Positions 20,843 through 31,507 of a DNA stretch of 64,000 nucleotides are shown here, piece by piece. This DNA comes from Plasmopara viticola (lineage: Eukaryota > Oomycota > Peronosporomycetes > Peronosporales > Peronosporaceae): contig MBPM02000023.1 in NCBI GenBank assembly GCA_001695595.3, forward strand, positions 62,001 through 126,000. Direction: 5' to 3'. The position numbers and the translations under genes were made by a program. A model generated the notes under the pieces. That model saw only the letters and a program-made list of their open reading frames with translations, did not search any database and was not told the origin of the DNA. Position 1 is the stretch's first letter; each line of letters opens with the position of its first letter.

Positions 20843-22210
20843 TTATATGGACTGATAGCCACGGCGAGTCACGTAATGCTGAAGCATTAGTACACCACCA
20901 CCACCGATAGTTACAAGGCCGATGGCTGTAAGAATTGACCAAAAAACAGTTTTGTGTTCGCTGATCGTTTCAGTCTGTTTCTCAATTGTTGGCTTGGTGC
21001 CCTTCACGGCGGGTACATTCACTGGGTGATAAGAACAGATGTCTTGCCATGGACCAGTCGACTGAATATGATTGTCAATGATGGCAGTAAACTCATTGAG
21101 TGGGCAATTACGATCGCACGTATCAAGTTTAATCGCCGTACGAGGGCTAAAGGGTGACCACACATAGAGCTGCACAAAATGATCGTCACCTTTGCGATGC
21201 AGTTCAAAAAATAGCGTCGACGCCGGATGCAGAGGCGTCGATCCATTGTACTGAGGCAGGCCTTCAAAATTAAACTTCATGCCCATCATGAAACCTAATC
21301 CGTGCATAAGTTCACGATGGCCATGGTATGATAAATACTTGGGGGTCTTCGAGTTTCGATTCAATGTAGCGCCCTCGCGCAAGTTTCGTACTAAAAGCTG
21401 CGGAAACCCTCCAATCGATACCGTGATTTGAGTGGGCGTGGAATAAAGACGCTCGATTAGGTGTTGAAATGCGAGTTCGGAAATGTCGTGTAACAAATCG
21501 GGCGTGAGACCTTTGATTGGGTCATGACGTTCATTTTGATCGAAAAGAAACATGTCAGTTACATCTTTAATTGCTGTGACTGGATCATTGCTACTATAAA
21601 ACTTCTTTCCACATATACCAGCTAAAGTTTCAAGGGTCTGTTTGTGCTTATCAATTGCTAGTGCTGCTCGTCCATTCGTGTACACTTTATTATTTGCAGA
21701 CATGACAGACCAGCAAGGGCCATTTGCAGTAAAATCGTGCTCATTCTCGGGGAGCTGCATGTACACTGGAATTGGTTGTCGAGAGTAGCCATCGGGACCC
21801 GTCCCTTTAGGGTACAGTCCGTAGCCCATCGAAACAGCACTTTGACCACATCGATTCGCAGCGTCAGCTCGAAAGAACCCTTCGAAATGACGATCATCTT
21901 TTGGTCCATTGAACGTCGAGGATAAAAAGGCCTTTTCGTTCACATAAACCTGACGAATGTGATCACCCACCTCTTCCATCTGCTTCATTCCGCTTTCCGT
22001 CAGCTGCTCAAGTGGCACAGTATACGATTCGATGTTGGGTAAATTGTTTGGGCAATTAGCTTTGACCGACGGATTTGGTGCACGGCTACCGTGGCGGGAT
22101 AACGAAATGAGCAGCACAAGGTCTGACTCTGTTGCATTTAGGCCCACCGCTTCGCTTATCAGAAGACACGTCAATGAGGTATATACGGCGACAATGGCAG
22201 GATTACGCAT
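20843..22210 (-). CDS. Membrane-anchored histidine acid phosphatase
   Basis: This single-exon protein of 455 aa belongs to the histidine phosphatase superfamily, clade 2 (lysosomal or prostatic acid phosphatase-like). A signal peptide covers about 1-23. The catalytic SRHGSRAPN near residue 38 gives the phospho-accepting His. The C-terminus carries one membrane helix (VFWSILTAIGLVTIGGGGV) and a short basic tail, so it should be type I with the enzyme in the lumen or outside the cell. The second signature, usually HD near two-thirds of the chain, reads SYHGHRELMHG here, so the proton-donor Asp is replaced by Gly. Activity may be altered, or a neighbouring Glu may serve. An initiator-like element lies about 45 bp upstream. 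Confidence 0.85.
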   Translation of the reverse strand: MRNPAIVAVYTSLTCLLISEAVGLNATESDLVLLISLSRHGSRAPNPSVKANCPNNLPNIESYTVPLEQLTESGMKQMEEVGDHIRQVYVNEKAFLSSTFNGPKDDRHFEGFFRADAANRCGQSAVSMGYGLYPKGTGPDGYSRQPIPVYMQLPENEHDFTANGPCWSVMSANNKVYTNGRAALAIDKHKQTLETLAGICGKKFYSSNDPVTAIKDVTDMFLFDQNERHDPIKGLTPDLLHDISELAFQHLIERLYSTPTQITVSIGGFPQLLVRNLREGATLNRNSKTPKYLSYHGHRELMHGLGFMMGMKFNFEGLPQYNGSTPLHPASTLFFELHRKGDDHFVQLYVWSPFSPRTAIKLDTCDRNCPLNEFTAIIDNHIQSTGPWQDICSYHPVNVPAVKGTKPTIEKQTETISEHKTVFWSILTAIGLVTIGGGGVLMLQHYVTRRGYQSI

Positions 22211-22250
22211 CCTGGTTAGAATGTTGAGTAGCTTAAAAGAAGCGTGGCGA

Positions 22251-22266
22251 CTTATGAAATGAATTT
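22251..22266 (-). promoter_or_regulatory. Initiator-like element of the acid phosphatase gene
   Basis: The minus strand reads AAATTCATTTCATAAG, a TCATTYY core as in oomycete initiators, about 45 bp before the ATG at 22210. An inverted CCAAT (ATTGG) lies further upstream near 22330. Assignment is by pattern only. Confidence 0.4.
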
Positions 22267-22846
22267 ACAAGCTGAGCAAAGAAAAAGAGCTCTTGAAACC
22301 TCGCACGCAACGGACTCTTTCATTTCCACCAATCAGAGATGATGATGCATAACGGGTTACACTTTAGCAAAATTTTGTGCATAGTTGGTTACATGGGGGA
22401 AACTTCTGTCTACCCCAAGTGGCACTAGTGCTAGCTGCCACTGGATCGGTATAGCATTAGTTTGCACAGGTCCAGACCATGTATCACCATCGCCCGATCT
22501 TTTTGATAAATTGCGCCAGAAGATTCGAATTCTATGGCTGTGCGCGTCAAACAAACTACTTCTGAAAAAAATGAGAGTAATAGGCGCAAGTTTCTAAAAA
22601 AAATGAAGTAAATAATATTAACAATGTAACGTCTAGATTTACAAGCCCTAAAATAAAAGAATTCCCACACTGTGACTAAAAAGTGTGTGTTTACTTATTG
22701 CACCATGCCCTACGGCTGTAATTGAACTTCAGCGCTAAATGGGTGGGCTCCAGCCCCAATATTATCTGCTTCAGACGTTAATGAAGCTAAAAAGTTATCA
22801 TTGACATATTTTCAAAGCTGGTCAACCATGCATTTGTGCACATTTG

Positions 22847-23100
22847 CTTTTTCAGAAGAGGAGTGCGAGGATCAATGAGACGGCTGCGATGAAGCCTGTA
22901 ATGTTCGGCACAATCAGCTCCTACAGCTTAACGTAGGAGACCTCATTGGTGCTGTTGTGTATTCTCCACAAACAAGCAAGTAGCGCAAGTGACGTCGCCA
23001 AAATAGTATCATGATCGACACGCACGTAGAAGCGTCGTCACCGGTCTATGTGCGCATTGACATAAAAGGTCGTTTGCAAGCGCCTTTTCAAGCGCTGGCT
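22847..23100 (-). pseudogene. Possible remnant of a membrane protein
   Basis: One minus-strand frame reads RRLQTTFYVNAHIDR, stop, RRFYVRVDHDTILATSLALL, then a hydrophilic loop, a second stop, and a hydrophobic helix ELIVPNITGFIAAVSLILAL before the terminal stop. Two helices and consistent composition across the stops suggest a decayed gene rather than chance. The family is not recognised, and a chance frame remains possible. Confidence 0.25.
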
Positions 23101-26100
23101 AATACACAACAGACCTGCTTAAATATTTGGTCACTTGAGGTCTGATAAGAGAATCGTTATATGTACATCGCTTCTTTGTTAATTAAGTATTCTATTGGCT
23201 AAATCCCGAATCCACATTACCTCCACTTTTATACATTACTTCTGTTACTTATTAATCTAATGGCCAAATCACTAATTTGGATTACAGAACCCACCCCTGA
23301 AAATTGTCCATATTGACACTTGTAGTCTAAATATCCGAAACAAACCGCAAAGGGCTTCTTCTCTAGCGGAAATGATCATTCTGAGCAGGTTCTGTTGTAC
23401 ACAAACCACATATCCTTGCCTGTCACGGTGGTGCCACCGTGGATCCCACGTGCTCAAAGGTTGATGGATGGGTGAAGCTGAAAAGCCTCCCACGGCCTCG
23501 AAATCGTTAAAATTCACTAATTTTTCGCTTTGGCAGCCGGTCGCATCGTGTAGGGGGAATGGGGTGATGTACTGTACAATACAGCAGTGATGTTTTGGGA
23601 GGTGACCTACAAAAGTGACCTTGTTGTGTTTCAGGTCTTTATTGTTCGAGCAAGGGTTCAGAATAAATTTGCTGCATCTCCCTGATAGCAAATCAGGTCG
23701 TCTACCCACTCTAAGCAATGCAGCAGCGATCGCTGTTGAAGCATTAGCTTTTTGACCCTGACATCTTCGCTTGCTAAGATAAATCACATTAAGACCGTAG
23801 ATTAGCATATGTTTATATGCAGGTCGTCATTTTATAACTTCAAACCTGCTGAGTTTATTATCTAGCCTGCACGGATGTGTGTCGGCAAGCGTATAATGTG
23901 TCCCGGTCTGTATTGAATGTGGTAGTAAATAACTCGCGAAGAACGTCGATCACCATGTATTATTTAGAGGAACATATTCACCGCCGTCTCCAGATATGCT
24001 TGGTCAGAATCGACCACAAGCGGCATAGAACTCAGAAGATGCACCCGAAGCTTTTCCGGTAGGTACTGATGGCAAATAAACATTTGTCATAAACGGAACA
24101 GTTTGCTCAATAGCCCCAGGCTGTCTTTACTGGTGCAAACTTGTTTATGTTCATCCTCATCAAGTGGCAAAAACGCGTGACCAAAGGCATAGATAAAAGC
24201 GTTGCAGACGAAACTAAACGACTTTTTTATAAATTCAGATTATGATTCCCTTTGATGGTAACGATAGCATTCTGGTGCCGACTTACCCTAAACCACTTAT
24301 TGTCTTCTATAACAGATCAGATGAAGGATCGGTGAGATCCGCATAAACAGCACTGTACTTGTGCAATAGCTGATTTGACCCGTTTATTCGAAATCAATGG
24401 CTGCTTACAAAAAGCCTATAGCTTCGATCTCTTCTACCGCAAAGACACAATTGTCGAAGTCAGAATAAATTCAAGTGGTTTTCAAAGCCTGAAAACCGGC
24501 GATCGCAAGTTGACAATGTTGGCATTTGGCACACAACTCGTGACGAAAATGGGCCTCTATATCTGATAAAATTTCTTCTAGTGGCTATGGCCAAATACAT
24601 CGCTGTAGCCGAAGATCTTGAAGCTACTGAGTAATTGGCTGAAGTCAGAGTCAGAGATGGTGTCCCATAATATAGAAATGCCGCTTAAAATATTGATTTA
24701 TTTTTTAACTTCGTCGAAAATGTCTAGGATTAGCCAGATATCAGCGTACATTGCGCTGATCCTGAAGGGTGCAAAGACTACCGTATACCCTTCATTATAA
24801 TAGTTCTATGATGCAATGTTCAGACACCCACTTCAAAACACGTGCCGAGTGAGGAGTGATCCAAAGATTCATTTCGTGTTAGGCATCAAGTACGGTGTCA
24901 TCATCTAACGGCTCTGCTATGAGGGTTGTGCGAGCCCATAAATGTTTTCTTTGCCAAAAAAAAGAAAGAATGGCATAGTGCCGAAGGTGAACTCTTCGCA
25001 CTCGCCACCGATTTTTGGTGATCAAAAGTCGAATGGAAGGTGGCGAATAGATCTTGAGTATGATAAAGTTGACAATTGAACAATACATTCAGAATTGCCG
25101 AATCGAAGTAGGAACGTGTTGTTTACCTAACATGTCATTTAATTTGTACAGTGCATAAATGGCTAGCAGCAAAGCCAAATGAGAGTTAGATATAGCTCTC
25201 ACGGCGGTTGGGTGCGCCTAAAAGCATGTGAGTGGTTTGTGATAGCACAAGGGCGACCAAACGCCTTCGGCATTTAAATGTTCGGTCACACAATCACCAC
25301 GCCTTCATAGGGATCTTTTAATAGTTGTGCCTTTAATCAAACGGTACTCTCAGTGAGACTATGACCGATTCTTATGCAAAACAACCCTGTATATAAGGTC
25401 TTTTGAAGGATTACGGGGTCGCTAGGGATCGATTTTGTACCACATTCTAAATTGGAGATAAAACCCGCTCTTTTGGTATCTTTCTACCCACCTGGGGTTT
25501 CATGCTACCCCGGATATATGCCATCTACTCGTGAATTTCACTTTTTGAACTTAGCACCTGCAACTGGTGGCACCATGCACTTTGCCTGTGGCGAGATTCT
25601 ACCCATCTTTAGACGCCTTATTAAGCGTCTTCAGTAGCCAATGCTATCCGCAATTAGTGAGTACATGCTCAAGAAGATCACAAAGACGTCGTTGCGTCTA
25701 TCTTCGAGGAGATTTCATTTCCTTCGGAACCTTCCGCACTTTTGTCGGGCGCACACTCTCCCAGGCTTTTAAATGAGCCATTGTGTGGGAATGGGTGTGA
25801 TCTTGACCCGTCAATCGTTTCAGGACTTGTCTTTTTGTGCAAACGGCTTGCTTAAGATCAGGTCATATATATTTACACAAAGGGCAAGATATGACTCTTG
25901 CTGTCGAATTGCTTAATTTTACAGCCAGGTATGTTTTCTCCCTAGAAACGTTTAATCATCTTTTTGGCAAGCTGCTCAATTACAGAGACTTAGTCATCTT
26001 ATTTTGGTTGACGGCAATCTTTTGCCGGTGCTCAGAACTGTGCGAAGCGACAGAGTTTATTGAAGCTCACAATGTTCAAACATTCGTATCTTTGTGTATA

Positions 26101-27302
26101 CAACCAGCAGTCAGTTACTGCTGGCTCCTTCTAAAGAGCTGTCAATATCTAAAGTAGACCTTTTTGCAAGTGTTAATCAGGTAGGGCGCTTCGCCCCTAC
26201 TGGTGACCGGCCCTTTACTAGCTCTGAGAGCACGACTTCTGTCACAAACTCATACTCCATAATGTTAAGATTAGGAAACATTATACCTTGTTATTAGAAA
26301 CACTTGGGCAACCACTACTTAAGCGCTGTAATCTAAAAAATACATATCCATTTCGAGACCTTTCAGTCCCGATAGCATGAACTAGGAGCCAACTAGCTTT
26401 TCCCCCCAAAAGCTTCGCTTTATGTAACGGTTCGTTGCATACGTGCCATGAGAACCAATTTTTCCCTTCACAAGATATCGATATTAACTGCTCGATAGCA
26501 GTATGATATATATAAAAAATACCCATCGAATTGCCATAGCGGCAGCGACTTTCTCAGCTTCCAATATTGAATACACTTGTTTCTATGGAATCATTAGTCT
26601 AGCTTTGAATACCTAATAGATGTATCATGCATCGCCAGATCGCTGTAGACCATCTCTTTGATCTTCAAATCGACACCACAACATACTCGCAGCTAACATC
26701 GAGCAACATTGTTCCTCGTCGATGAGCAGCGTGCTGACGTGGACGGGCAACAGGTCAAGCCATATAGTTACCAGTTGCAGTTATATTCAGACGAATACAT
26801 TTTATTATCCAAAGTAGAAATTTGATTGCTTATCTCTTGATTGCCGAAAGCCGCAACGCATTGAAGTAATTTCATCACTTGTCACCCCCGAACTTTTCTG
26901 GTCTTCTTCGTGCTCAACCTCTGTTGTGACCCTATTGCTTGATGTGCACAAAATGCTCACACGATCGACTTTGACACCCGATAAGAAATAAAATTGTTAA
27001 TTATTTATCGTACCACACATTAGATACATCAGAAAGGTTACCATGTACCTAGGTGAATGTTAAGGTTCCATTTCTTGCGACCAAACATTCAATTTACCAG
27101 AAAGCAAGTGTTTTTTAATTTGTCGATGTCATCCATCGGTTCGGCGCATGCGCATTTGCAGCTCTGCATTCTAATGGAGTGGCCTTTCATTTCAACTCTA
27201 TGGACGGAGAATGTCCACCAGTATCCCCCAATACTTCCATGCATTAGGAGCCCAACTCACAATCTCACTTTATAACTAGGCGCCACTGCTACTTTTGACA
27301 CC

Positions 27303-27773
27303 ATGATGCGCACGCTCACCGTTACTGTTGCTTTAAGCGCCGCATTTGTCGAACAATCTGAGGCAACATGTCCCAATATGAACCTTAGTAAATGTGGCAA
27401 TGCCTCCGTACCGGAGTGCTGCTCTGACGGAAATTACTGCATGCCGTGGACACCCAATTATTATCAGTGCGTGTCTTTGCCTTCACAGTGCTCTCGACAA
27501 TTCACGGATTATGACTTTTACGGCGGGGACATCAAGGCGGTGTACGGTTTGCAGCCCGGTGATTGTTGCACTACGTGCTTGTCGACCAGTGGGTGCTTGG
27601 CGTACTCATATATGAGCGAATATCAAGGGACGACAGCTTGCTACTTAAAAGCGGGAATGGGAAAGCCAAATAAGGTTAGTGGTGTCGTCTCGGCTGTCAT
27701 TGACAGCTACACAAGTGACCAGGACCAAACTCCAAAGCAAGGTGCTGAGGCCCTTGAGCTTCTTTCCGCTTAA
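27303..27773 (+). CDS. Secreted CBEL-like protein: CBM1-type and PAN/Apple domains
   Basis: This is a single-exon, 156-aa protein. A signal peptide (MMRTLTVTVALSAAFVEQSEA) precedes a Cys-rich module, CGNASVPECCSDGNYC then PWTPNYYQCV. That has the Cys spacing and aromatic PxYYQC end of a family 1 carbohydrate-binding module (cellulose binding). From about residue 62 a PAN/Apple-type domain follows (FYGGDIKAVYGLQPGDCCTT, then CLAYSYM). The same pairing defines CBEL, the Phytophthora cellulose-binding elicitor and adhesin, which has two such units; this protein has one. It is likely a wall-binding adhesion protein. It stands alone between gene-poor stretches. Confidence 0.8.
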   Translation: MMRTLTVTVALSAAFVEQSEATCPNMNLSKCGNASVPECCSDGNYCMPWTPNYYQCVSLPSQCSRQFTDYDFYGGDIKAVYGLQPGDCCTTCLSTSGCLAYSYMSEYQGTTACYLKAGMGKPNKVSGVVSAVIDSYTSDQDQTPKQGAEALELLSA

Positions 27774-28689
27774 AAGAGGTTACAAGTTCCGAGGTTGACC
27801 ATCATCGACTGCCACAGCGATTCCGATCGATAAAATCCTTTTAACAATGTTAGTGCGTCAAAGAATTGCTACCTGCTTAGCCGTACTTAGATAAAAAAAT
27901 ATAAGGCAGCATGAATGTTAACAGATTTTTCTACGTCATGCTACAGCATCACAATCGCGTATACGGTCTTTGTCACGCAGATTTGGCAATGACTACAAGC
28001 TCAAGCCATAAACACTTACAGCTTCTTTTTGAAGCAGCGGAAGTACGCTTACATTATCTGCTCTATGCTCATTGCTACGTGGCAGATGCGATGCTAGCCA
28101 TATGCCGTCGCAAAATTCCCAGCGGCTTAGTGATTTCACAGATCAACTCACAATTACGATAGTCTCATTGCTGGACTATTGTTTCACTAGCACCGCCCGC
28201 AAATAACAAACTCCATCGCTCCATCCAAAGAACACATCACCACACGACTTTGTCGCACTCTTCATTTCCAAAATCTCCACTTAACGCAAACGCCAAAGCA
28301 AAAAATCAGCGATTATTCCTTCGAGTCTCTTCAGATAAATTAATCCACGTTAGCTCAAAGAGTCACATACTTTCTCATAAACTTGAACGATCATTGTGTC
28401 AAGAGTGCTTGTGCAAGCTAAAGATAAGACAATATTTACTAAATACATCGTGCAACCTTATTGTAGACAATGCTAGCATCGGATACATACGCCGACTACT
28501 TCCGCAACGATAGCGTTGTGTAGCAATAAAAGTGCTGCCACTGAAGAGCTCCAATTGGTATCAACGACTGCGCGAACATTCCCAATCAGATTTTAAATGA
28601 CTATCAAAAAGGCAAGTAGATTGTTTTTCACCCAAAGCCATACAACTCGCATATTTACTTCGCAGCGAAGGTCTCCTCAGCTTTTGCGA
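27774..28689. other. Intergenic region after the CBEL-like gene
   Basis: The stretch is AT-rich. One plus-strand ORF at 27911-28162 (83 aa, starting MNVNRFFYVMLQHHN) is open, but it has no signal peptide, known motif or promoter sign and is not called. No other feature is seen. Confidence 0.35.
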
Positions 28690-30294
28690 CTAAATCAAAT
28701 AAGTATCGCTAGGAGTAAGCGAAATTAAGCGAAATAACCTTTGAATAGAATAACTATCGTCGTGACTCGTATCGTGGTAGCTGTCAGTGAGTTGGCTAGC
28801 AATGTCACGCACAATTATTGAAGAGCAGGAAATTTGAGCCTTGAACTTCTGATTGGCATCGTCAACGAGGGCATTAAGTAATGAAGCTACCGCAGACGCC
28901 GCGTCGAAACGACACAAATTGTTCCCTTGGTCCTTGCTATGAGTGGACTCCGCTAACACATGAGCTTTGATATTTCCCACCATTTCCACAATTGCTGGAT
29001 CAACAGCTTCGACTTTAAATTGCTCGTTCCGTGAGTCTCGCAAAATCATTAAAAAGCAGCGGTACCTCCAGCTACAATGGGCATTAATAGTATCATTTCG
29101 GCGAGTCTTGCACTTACTTGCACAATCTCCGAAGCGACGAAGAGCGGATTTGTCACGAGCAGGTAGCTCTGGTAGCGTCCGATCACACCCATCACAGTAC
29201 ATTTCCGCTAAATGAGGTGCAAACTTTGGCAACACACTTGAATTACTTCCAAAAAAACGGTCTAAACACACCTGTTCCACACGGACATTTTCTAAAATAG
29301 CGTGGCCTTCGAACGAGCATCCATCCAGCTCTTCCAGGGTCGCAAATGTAGTTGGTCCACACTGATGTGTTATTGCTTGTACTGGCTTCTCAAAGCGTTG
29401 TAATTTCTTCTCTAGCTCGATTGTCTCCAAGTCATCTAATTCCATAAAGCGAAACACTGTGTGAGGTGTGGTGTTTGCAACCAACCGATTTGATAGAGCT
29501 TGCAGACTAACAACAATTCCATCAATCTCAAAAGCACCACGGTGATCTAATATTCGAGAAACAAATCGCTTATCGGCATGGTGGTCCCAAAGATTTAAAG
29601 TCATCACATCTCGAGGGGAGTCAAACATGATAAATTCGCACAGCAGCACGCCGTCAAGCTCCGAAGTAACAGCTCCTTTCTTATCAAAAACTTGCTCAGA
29701 ACTTTCAGAAAATGGTCGCAATTTGCAGACAACGCATGCAACCATATTGTCCTTCAAATCTTTGATTTTTACTTTGCTCTTTCTTTCCATTGATGAAACT
29801 CCATTTTCCATCGTAAATTCTCGACAATGTTTCTTGTACCAATCAATCATGGGATACAAGTCTTTCAACAAAACGTCCTGAGTACTGAAGTATCGATCTT
29901 TTCGATACAGCAACTGCACCGTCGACGACGTCGCAGACTCGTCCTTGTGCAAGATAAATTGCGCTTCTACATTACCCCAAAAGGACTTGATATAGCAGAA
30001 TGAGAAAAGAACAATGTCGCCAATTTGTAGCGTTGCGTCAACGCTGGACAATTGCATCGGGTCCGCGTCTTCTAACGATGAGGTCAAGTGAAGTAATGTC
30101 GGCTGAGTCTCTCCCCAGCACGTGACTTTAAAATATTGCCGACTAGCGTCACCTACATGAAGGACATGACACACTTGGACTCGACGATGCGCGACGAGCA
30201 CTCTCTTGCCCGTTGCAATCTGTTGCACAGCTGCAATAAAGCACACGCTTTGTCCGACATGTGCCGGTGCTGCACCCAGCGGAATGGTGGTCAT
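28690..30294 (-). CDS. RPA-like OB-fold protein with a putative zinc ribbon
   Basis: This is a single-exon, 534-aa protein. An internal OB-fold unit reads VMTLNLWDHHADKRFV, then GAFEIDGIVVSLQALSNR, resembling the middle OB domains of replication protein A subunit 1. Further on, a Cys cluster (MYCDGCDRTLPEL, then DCASKC) is followed by YRCFLMILRDSRNEQFKVEA, in the style of the RPA1 C-terminal OB domain with its zinc ribbon. It is shorter and more diverged than RPA1, so it is probably a paralogue acting on single-stranded DNA, for example a MEIOB- or shieldin-2-like repair factor. Which of these cannot be settled by eye. It is divergent from the gene at 30431. Confidence 0.5.
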   Translation of the reverse strand: MTTIPLGAAPAHVGQSVCFIAAVQQIATGKRVLVAHRRVQVCHVLHVGDASRQYFKVTCWGETQPTLLHLTSSLEDADPMQLSSVDATLQIGDIVLFSFCYIKSFWGNVEAQFILHKDESATSSTVQLLYRKDRYFSTQDVLLKDLYPMIDWYKKHCREFTMENGVSSMERKSKVKIKDLKDNMVACVVCKLRPFSESSEQVFDKKGAVTSELDGVLLCEFIMFDSPRDVMTLNLWDHHADKRFVSRILDHRGAFEIDGIVVSLQALSNRLVANTTPHTVFRFMELDDLETIELEKKLQRFEKPVQAITHQCGPTTFATLEELDGCSFEGHAILENVRVEQVCLDRFFGSNSSVLPKFAPHLAEMYCDGCDRTLPELPARDKSALRRFGDCASKCKTRRNDTINAHCSWRYRCFLMILRDSRNEQFKVEAVDPAIVEMVGNIKAHVLAESTHSKDQGNNLCRFDAASAVASLLNALVDDANQKFKAQISCSSIIVRDIASQLTDSYHDTSHDDSYSIQRLFRLISLTPSDTYLI

Positions 30295-30405
30295 TTTTTC
30301 CGTAAAAAGTTTCTGATAGGCTGAATATTATAGTTGAAGTGAGGTCGCTTCAGAGAAAAGATATTGCCTTCAATTGATTACTGCACACCAACATTCTGAG
30401 TCCCA

Positions 30406-30421
30406 CTTCATTCTTCCGTTC
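30406..30421 (+). promoter_or_regulatory. Initiator-like element
   Basis: CTTCATTCTTCCGTTC resembles the oomycete initiator core (TCATTYY) and ends about 10 bp before the ATG at 30431. If transcription starts here, the in-frame ATG at 30374 lies outside the message, which favours the 30431 start. Confidence 0.45.
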
Positions 30422-30430
30422 TCGTTAAGC

Positions 30431-31405
30431 ATGTTTCAAGGCGAAGCCGACGATGCCGCGGCTATGGATCTCGTGTACACCACCAATTCTTCGTGTCACT
30501 TGATCACAGAGTTGTCGGGCTCCAATACTGCGCTGGAAACACTGCTTTTGCCTGCCAGCACGGCGTTTCAAGGCAATTTGCGAGTGTCCAAAGCTGCGAG
30601 TGGTGACGGTTGCGCGCTGTACGTGGCGGTAAAGACTGACAGCGAATTATATGATGTGTATAAGGTGGCTCAAAGTGTACAATATCAGCTTAAGGAACTT
30701 TTTTACACGAAAGGGCTCGAGAATGTCGCGCTTGCTCGGGCGACGGCTGAGGTGGGCGGGAACAAGTTGCTTGCGGCTTCGCTGTCGACTGTAGGCTTGA
30801 ATGAAACATCTAAAAGCGTTTTGACGATAGAGCAAGGAGCGTGCGTGGAGTTGCGGATTGCTTTGAAGAAAGCTGAAGGTGACTTCGGGCTCCTACCCAG
30901 ACAGGTGGAGACTAATGCAGTGGACATCGTTGATCAATCAGGTATAGATGTAAACGCGAGCTGTGCTGTAAAGCTGGACATTGCGGCGCCAGTTCCCTGT
31001 CTCAGTGTGGATGGCGAGGTCTTCCAGCTGCTTAAGGTGGTGAATGAGAAGATTGACCTTTTTTTTGCTGGTCAACCCGATACGATGCTCGTTGGTGCCA
31101 ATGTGCAACTGCTGGTGGCGTCCGTAGAGCAGAAGGAGAGCATAGCGACGGCAAGTGAAGATGCTATAACTCTGACTCTAAATGCGCCTTCGTACGAAGA
31201 GGCAATGGGCATTTTTGCATTAATTGCGGTGCTTGTGGTCATGTTAATGGGAGTCATCGTTCAAAAGAAGTGGAATGACAAGCACAGCCGTGACCGCTAT
31301 GAACGCGCTAGCCGCGCCGCACAGATTCGTCGTGTGTCCATTCGTATGAGTCAGCATGATCAAGAAAATCAAGAGGACGAAGGTGAAGAGGACAACCTTT
31401 TATAA
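30431..31405 (+). CDS. Single-pass membrane protein of unknown function
   Basis: This is a single exon of 324 aa from the ATG chosen by the initiator just upstream; the alternative ATG at 30374 adds 19 residues. About 270 residues of mixed, Asn-X-Ser/Thr-bearing sequence (TTNSSCHL, GLNETSKS, VNASCAVK) are followed by one membrane helix (GIFALIAVLVVMLMGVIV). A basic, then very acidic cytosolic tail (ENQEDEGEEDNLL) ends the chain. The sequon pattern suggests a lumenal or extracellular N-terminal part, but no clear signal peptide is seen, so the topology is open. An unseen upstream exon could supply one. No family is recognised. Confidence 0.7.
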   Translation: MFQGEADDAAAMDLVYTTNSSCHLITELSGSNTALETLLLPASTAFQGNLRVSKAASGDGCALYVAVKTDSELYDVYKVAQSVQYQLKELFYTKGLENVALARATAEVGGNKLLAASLSTVGLNETSKSVLTIEQGACVELRIALKKAEGDFGLLPRQVETNAVDIVDQSGIDVNASCAVKLDIAAPVPCLSVDGEVFQLLKVVNEKIDLFFAGQPDTMLVGANVQLLVASVEQKESIATASEDAITLTLNAPSYEEAMGIFALIAVLVVMLMGVIVQKKWNDKHSRDRYERASRAAQIRRVSIRMSQHDQENQEDEGEEDNLL

Positions 31406-31507
31406 GTGAAAACATATATGCAATTGCTTGTTTTGAGTCCTGCGACGCCATGAAACAGCAGCAACCAAACTAAACAAACATTTCAAATGTAGCTGCATTT
31501 CTTATAC

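Larger units (their letters stand above)
22211..27302. other. 5-kb gene-poor, decayed region
   Basis: The sequence is AT-rich and its ORFs are short and unlike protein. One minus-strand frame (about 22847-23100) looks like the end of a membrane protein broken by two stops and is listed separately. I searched by eye for reverse transcriptase, integrase and effector motifs and found none that hold up. It is most likely old transposon and pseudogene debris. Confidence 0.5.

Noticed and set aside
23272..23808. A 178-aa minus-strand open frame in the gene-poor block
   Set aside because: No signal peptide, RxLR, LFLAK, RT or integrase motif. The residue mix looks random.
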